From positions 1 to 41,327 of the forward strand of contig CAZMQG010000014.1 of the NCBI GenBank assembly GCA_964568625.1: a stretch of 41,327 nucleotides of DNA, written 5' to 3'. This DNA is from JBAZAX01 sp964568625. Lineage in GTDB: Bacteria > Babelota > Babeliae > Babelales > RVW-14. The notes under the pieces are model-generated. The model ran no database searches. It was given only the letters and a program-made list of their open reading frames with translations, and was not told the origin of the DNA. Numbering within the stretch: position 1 is the stretch's first letter; each line of letters starts with the position of its first letter. Made by a program: the position numbers and the translations under genes. Positions 37,432-41,327 of the stretch are shown piece by piece.

Positions 37432-39444
37432 TTATCCAACTGCTTTACGCAATTCAAGAATTTTGTCTCTGAGAGCAATTGCCTTTTCGAAGTCCAACTC
37501 TTCTGCAGCTATGCGCATTTCTTCTTCAAATTGAACAATGAGCTTTTTGGCTTCTTCAACAGTCTTTGGCTTGGCAGAGATTTTTGTTTTTGGTTTATAT
37601 TTTGAAGCTTGCATAATTCGTTCTTGCAGCTTTGAGATGCTCTTGCTTACCTCTCTGGTAACTGATTCAGGCGTTATGCCATGTTCTTTGTTGTACTGCA
37701 TCTGAATTGTACGACGTCGGTTAGTTTCATCAATTGCCTGTTGCATGGAACCTGTTATGCGGTCAGCATAAAATATTACTTTGCCTTCTATGTTACGTGC
37801 CGCACGCCCGATTGTTTGAATGAGTGATTTTGTATTTCGCAAGAAGCCTTCGATATCAGCATCCATAATTGCAACTAATGCAACTTCAGGGATGTCTAAT
37901 CCTTCACGAAGTAGATTTATTCCAACAAGACAGTCAAAAACACCGGCACGGAGTTTGTGAATTAGTTCCGTACGTTGTGGTGTTTTGATGTCACTGTGCA
38001 TATAACAAACTTTAATTTTTTGATTTTCAAGATATTGTGCCAAATCTTCGGCTGCTTTTTTTGTCAAAACGGTGATGAGTGTTCTAAAACCGTTTTCAGA
38101 TGTTTTTTTAATTTGTTCGATTAAGTGTGTCAATTGGCCTTCGCCTTTAACACCTTCTCGTTTTACTATTTCAATTTGTGGGTCAATGATTCCAGTTGGG
38201 CGGACAATTTGTTCAGCTATAATATTAGCGTTTTTTATTTCATATTCACTTGGGGTTGCTGAGACGAAGATAACGTCATTGAAATATTTTTCTATCTCTT
38301 CAAATTTAAGAGGGCGGTTATCATAAGCGGCCGGAAGTCTGAATCCAAAATCTATAAGCGCTTTTTTACGAGCTTTGTCGCCTTTATACATTCCGTGCAA
38401 CTGAGGAATTGCAACGTGCGATTCGTCTATAATTAGTAAAAATTCGTTGTCAAAGAAGTCAAAAAGAGGGTATGGAGCAGTGCCCGGTTTGCGACCGTCA
38501 AAGTAGCGTGAGTAGTTTTCAATTCCGGTGCAGTACCCTGTCTCTTCTAACATTTCGATATCATGATTAGTTCGTGTAATTAATCTTTCGCGATATAGCG
38601 GATTTTCTATTTTTGCAGCCTCAATTTCAAGATCGGCTTTAATTTGTTTAATTGCCTCATCACGTTTGTCTTGAGTTGTCAAAAAGTGTTTTGCTGGAAA
38701 GATCAAAACGTTATCAAGTTCTCTTAAAACTTTTTGATTATTTTTATCGATTAGCTCAATCGATTCAATTTTGTCGCCAAAAAGTTCAAGACGTAAGTTG
38801 TCGTGCATGTATGGCAGATTAATTGTTATTGTGTTTCCCATAACTCTGAAGTTGCCGGATGCATTTTCTGTGTCGTTGCGTCTGTATTGAATGAAAATAA
38901 GTTCATCAATTAACTTTTTGCGTGAAAATTTATCCCCAACTTTGAGTTGGAGGGTTAATTTGCGGTAGTCCCATGGATTACCAAGTGAGTAAATTGCAGA
39001 GACTGACGCAATAATAATTACATCATTTCGGTTGATTATTGATGCAGTTGCTTCAACTCGAAGCCTTTCAATTTCAGTGTTTACTTTGGTTTCTTTTGGA
39101 ATGTAAATATCCTGTGAAGGCAGGTATGATTCCGGTTGGTAATAATCGTAATAACTTACAAAGTAACAGACTTTGTTTTCTGGGAAAAACAGACTAAATT
39201 CTTCGTACAGCTGGGCTGCCAGTGTTTTATTCGGTGATAAAATCAGAACCGGTTTATTCTGTTTTGCGATAACGTTGGCCAGCGTAAAAGTCTTACCTGA
39301 CCCGGTAGCACCCAATAAAACAGATCTTCCCGGGCGATTTTTGCAAAGTTGCTCTATCGCTTCGGGCTGGTCGCCACTTGGCTTGTACGGAGAGTGTAAT
39401 TTGAATTTTTGCGAAAGGTCGAGACCTTTTTTAATAAACTTCAT
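37432..39444 (-). CDS. uvrB: UvrABC excision nuclease subunit B
   Basis: 670 residues from ATG 39444; an upstream TTG (39477) would add 11 residues but overlaps a promoter-like sequence, and the family begins near F-K-L-x-S-P-Y-K-P-S-G-D-Q. Motifs: Walker A G-A-T-G-S-G-K-T (45-52), beta-hairpin Y-Y-D-Y-Y-Q-P-E-x-Y (near 98-107), D-E-S-H (helicase motif II), Q-T-I-G-R-A-A-R-N (motif VI) and the C-terminal UVR domain that binds UvrC. UvrB loads at DNA damage and holds the strand for incision. Complete; uvrA and uvrC are not in the window. Confidence 0.95.
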   Translation of the reverse strand: MKFIKKGLDLSQKFKLHSPYKPSGDQPEAIEQLCKNRPGRSVLLGATGSGKTFTLANVIAKQNKPVLILSPNKTLAAQLYEEFSLFFPENKVCYFVSYYDYYQPESYLPSQDIYIPKETKVNTEIERLRVEATASIINRNDVIIIASVSAIYSLGNPWDYRKLTLQLKVGDKFSRKKLIDELIFIQYRRNDTENASGNFRVMGNTITINLPYMHDNLRLELFGDKIESIELIDKNNQKVLRELDNVLIFPAKHFLTTQDKRDEAIKQIKADLEIEAAKIENPLYRERLITRTNHDIEMLEETGYCTGIENYSRYFDGRKPGTAPYPLFDFFDNEFLLIIDESHVAIPQLHGMYKGDKARKKALIDFGFRLPAAYDNRPLKFEEIEKYFNDVIFVSATPSEYEIKNANIIAEQIVRPTGIIDPQIEIVKREGVKGEGQLTHLIEQIKKTSENGFRTLITVLTKKAAEDLAQYLENQKIKVCYMHSDIKTPQRTELIHKLRAGVFDCLVGINLLREGLDIPEVALVAIMDADIEGFLRNTKSLIQTIGRAARNIEGKVIFYADRITGSMQQAIDETNRRRTIQMQYNKEHGITPESVTREVSKSISKLQERIMQASKYKPKTKISAKPKTVEEAKKLIVQFEEEMRIAAEELDFEKAIALRDKILELRKAVG

Positions 39445-39450
39445 ATTTTG

Positions 39451-39478
39451 AGTATACCAAAGTTTTGATTGGATCAAA
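39451..39478 (-). promoter_or_regulatory. promoter-like sequence directly before uvrB
   Basis: Minus strand: TTTGAT (39478-39473), 16 bases, TATACT (39456-39451). The -10 ends only 6 bases before ATG 39444, so the message would be nearly leaderless; no ribosome binding site is seen. Confidence 0.4.
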
Positions 39479-39634
39479 GTTTTGGCGAAATAAACGCGAA
39501 TTATTACGAATCCTACGATGGTTTTTTGATTAATCCATGAGATTGCAGCCCAGGCTTTGCATAATGTTAGGCATAGTTGACGTATTCAGGAACGCATCTT
39601 GTTTATAAGGTTTTTTGCATTTTTTTATAAAGTG

Positions 39635-39663
39635 TTGCCTGTGGATTACAATTATATTATATT
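39635..39663 (+). promoter_or_regulatory. promoter of the HigB/HigA-type module
   Basis: TTGCCT, 17 bases, TATATT, 26 bases before the toxin start. The rest of 39479-39634 shows no feature. Confidence 0.5.
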
Positions 39664-39689
39664 ACTAATAACTTTGAAAGGTAGTAGAA

Positions 39690-40028
39690 ATGGTAAAAGG
39701 TACAGCAGGATACTCAGTAATTTTTTTTCAAACTACTGGTGGTAAAATACCGTTTAAACAATGGCTTAATGATCTCTCAGATATGAGAATTCGTGTTGCC
39801 GTTGAGTTACGAATCGATCGTATATTGTTAGGCAATCTTGGTCAGTGTAAAACACTTGGTAGCGGACTTCATGAACTTAAAATTGATGTTGGCCCAGGAT
39901 ATCGAGTGTATCTTGCGAAGATAGGCCTGCAGGTTATTTTACTTCTATGTGCAGGAGATAAAAAGTCACAGTCGAAAGACATTGTTAAAGCACGAGAATA
40001 TCTCAAAGATTATAAAATGCGAGGATAA
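39690..40028 (+). CDS. HigB/RelE-type addiction-module killer protein
   Basis: 112 residues with GAAAGGTAG before the ATG. It shows the family's F-K-Q-W-L-N-D-L, I-x-x-R-I-D-R-I-L-L-G-N-L-G, G-L-H-E-L-K-I and G-P-G-Y-R-V-Y pattern of phage-derived Gp49-like/HigB killer proteins (RelE superfamily). These toxins cut mRNA at the ribosome. The toxin comes first and the antitoxin 4 bases after, the reverse order typical of higBA. Appears intact. Confidence 0.85.
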   Translation: MVKGTAGYSVIFFQTTGGKIPFKQWLNDLSDMRIRVAVELRIDRILLGNLGQCKTLGSGLHELKIDVGPGYRVYLAKIGLQVILLLCAGDKKSQSKDIVKAREYLKDYKMRG

Positions 40029-40032
40029 AAAA

Positions 40033-40392
40033 ATGATTAAGAAACTAAAACTAACCAAGCGAAAAAATGTTAAAGTTGCAACAAAGATCCATGCGCGATC
40101 CGTTGATTATCGCACTGAATTAATAGAATCTCTCAAGGATCATGACCATGCTGTTGCTTATCTAAACGCAGCACTCGAAGAAAGCTTGAAGGGTGATGCT
40201 GAATCTCAAAAACTTCTTTTGATGGCGCTTAAAAATGTAGCTGAAGCGCAAGGGAATATAAGCAATCTAGCCAAGCGATCAAAAATAAGACGAGAAAGTA
40301 TTTATAAAATGCTTTCAGACGAGGGTAATCCATATCTTCAATCGTTTACATCATTAATACATGCTATGGGTTTTAATATAAGGCTTTACTAA
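40033..40392 (+). CDS. HigA-type antitoxin (addiction-module antidote)
   Basis: 119 residues from ATG 40033 with GAGG in front; the longer frame from 39949 overlaps the toxin and is not needed. The C-terminal ~70 residues form a Cro/Xre-like HTH (L-A-K-R-S-K-I-R-R-E-S-I-Y-K-M-L), typical of the antidote family; the N-terminal part likely contacts the toxin. It probably represses its own operon. Confidence 0.85.
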   Translation: MIKKLKLTKRKNVKVATKIHARSVDYRTELIESLKDHDHAVAYLNAALEESLKGDAESQKLLLMALKNVAEAQGNISNLAKRSKIRRESIYKMLSDEGNPYLQSFTSLIHAMGFNIRLY

Positions 40393-40416
40393 CGGTTTCG
40401 TCTATTGTACAAAAGC

Positions 40417-40449
40417 AAAGAGGCCCGAATCAAAATTCAAAGCCTCTTT
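40417..40449 (+). terminator. hairpin after the HigB/HigA-type module
   Basis: AAAGAGGC / GCCTCTTT, perfect 8-base stem with a 17-base loop, then ATTAGTTTTAG. Weak T-run, so a modest terminator. The region 40450-40650 holds nothing else clear. Confidence 0.6.
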
Positions 40450-40650
40450 ATTAGTTTTAGATATTAAGTTATTTAGTTCCCGTAAACTTTATTAAATATT
40501 TCTATTCGAAGATAAATTCGACATTGTTATGTAATCCTGTCTGTTTTTTTAAAAATGATTTCATTTCGATTGGACTTTTATTTTAATTTAGTTACTTTTT
40601 TTAGTTAAGTAAGTTTGGCTTTATATTTATATTTTTATAAGGATTTTAAT

Positions 40651-41280
40651 ATGAATTTAAATAAGACTTTAGCAATCTCCTTTGGATTTTTGTACTTAAT
40701 ACTTATTTCGCCTGCTGTTTTTGCACAAAGTGTACTTAATTTAGGGGCTAAAAAAGGGATATACTCAGGGACTTTTGATCCGCCAACTAAAGCCCATAAT
40801 GCTATTATAAGAAGTGCCATAAAAAACTTGGGCTTGGAAAAGTTATATATTTTCGTGAATAAAAATGGTCAAAAAGAGTATAAATGTAGCTCTGCTGAAC
40901 GTGTAATGATGCTCAAGTTAATGTTAGCTGACTTGCAGGATAAAGTAGTAATTATTGCTCAATCTTCGGATCATAAATTTTTAGATTATCTTATGATAAA
41001 AAATATAGTGAATGAGAGGATTATCAATATAACTGGTGAAGATTCTTATAAAAGGAGATTGTTAATGTTGCCAGAAAACAGAACCGATTTTGATTATACC
41101 GTGATTATCCCACGCAAAATTGGATATAAAGATGATAAAATCGAATTGGAAGACAATGCTTATTATTTACCAATTGATGATACATTTAATTTTATATCTA
41201 CCTCATCAACGGAGGTTCGTCAAAAATTGGCTAAAAAGTCTTATGAAAATATTGAGCTTACTCCATGCGTTTTAAATTAA
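40651..41280 (+). CDS. exported nucleotidyltransferase-like (NadD/CoaD-type) protein
   Basis: 209 residues from ATG 40651 with AAGGA nine bases upstream; an earlier in-frame start at 40615 adds 12 residues and has no ribosome binding site. Residues 1-25 form a clear signal peptide (core F-G-F-L-Y-L-I-L-I, A-V-F-A-Q). The rest is a nucleotidyltransferase domain: Y-S-G-T-F-D-P-P-T46-K-A-H49 (variant of the T/H-x-G-H motif, Gly replaced by Ala) and the late I-S-T-S-S-T-E-V-R (variant of I-S-S-T-x-V/I-R). These enzymes join AMP or CMP to a substrate, as NadD does. An exported form is unusual; activity and substrate are unknown. Confidence 0.65.
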   Translation: MNLNKTLAISFGFLYLILISPAVFAQSVLNLGAKKGIYSGTFDPPTKAHNAIIRSAIKNLGLEKLYIFVNKNGQKEYKCSSAERVMMLKLMLADLQDKVVIIAQSSDHKFLDYLMIKNIVNERIINITGEDSYKRRLLMLPENRTDFDYTVIIPRKIGYKDDKIELEDNAYYLPIDDTFNFISTSSTEVRQKLAKKSYENIELTPCVLN

Positions 41281-41327
41281 CGCTAACTCGATAACTCAAA
41301 AATAGCTTTAAAAAAATCCTTTCTCAC

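Noticed and set aside
39445..39477. Longer uvrB start at TTG 39477
   Set aside because: The extra 11 codons overlap a promoter-like sequence, lack a ribosome binding site and are absent from the family's usual N-terminus.

Overview
The window is AT-rich Gram-negative-type DNA. It is dense in exported proteins of unknown family and carries Sel1 repeats, a RING-like zinc finger, clan CD (caspase-fold)-like proteins, polymorphic toxin tips, a type IV pilin and decayed mobile DNA. This style fits a host-associated or intracellular bacterium. My best guess is Candidatus Dependentiae (TM6/Babeliales), but this is an inference from gene style; no marker gene here proves it.

Layout. (1) 1-3450: the 3' end of a large polymorphic-toxin gene with its immunity gene, a displaced second tip with an RNase A-type toxin domain and its own immunity gene, the remnant of a third tip, and two small genes, one of them membrane-anchored. 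(2) 3470-6325: a small exported protein, a GC-rich insert between direct repeats, an outer-membrane-type protein and a GNAT acetyltransferase. (3) about 6497-27791: a probable integrated element of about 21 kb. A large serine recombinase at its right end reads into the 3' end of tRNA-Asp. At its left edge lies the 3' end of a second recombinase copy, so the left edge looks like an element-element junction. Cargo: a compact six-gene operon (hsdR-hsdM-hsdS, a PD-(D/E)XK nuclease with four cysteines, a membrane-anchored protein, a HEPN protein), a separate HEPN-like gene, a plasmid/phage-type replication module with a leader peptide, exported Cys-rich proteins, two large exported caspase-fold-like paralogs, a fragment of a second rep gene, an HTH fragment and a frameshifted YafQ-type toxin with its antitoxin. 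(4) 27800-41327: a more chromosomal stretch with a type IV pilin, a ferritin-like protein, a large exported low-complexity protein, an MBL hydrolase, a RING-like exported protein, a Sel1 protein, further small exported proteins, uvrB, a HigB/HigA-type module and an adenylyltransferase-like protein that carries a signal peptide.

How it fits together. The first segment looks like bacterial competition by toxin-tip exchange. The element combines its own replication and recombination genes with anti-phage functions and with exported proteins that may act on a host. The flank is a mix of housekeeping and exported factors. The most interesting points are the HsdRMS-nuclease-membrane-HEPN operon, the duplicated pairs of a small exported protein facing a caspase-fold-like protein, the recombinase whose last codons lie in the tRNA gene, and the exported RING-like and nucleotidyltransferase-like proteins. 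All family assignments come from reading motifs by eye; no database search was run.
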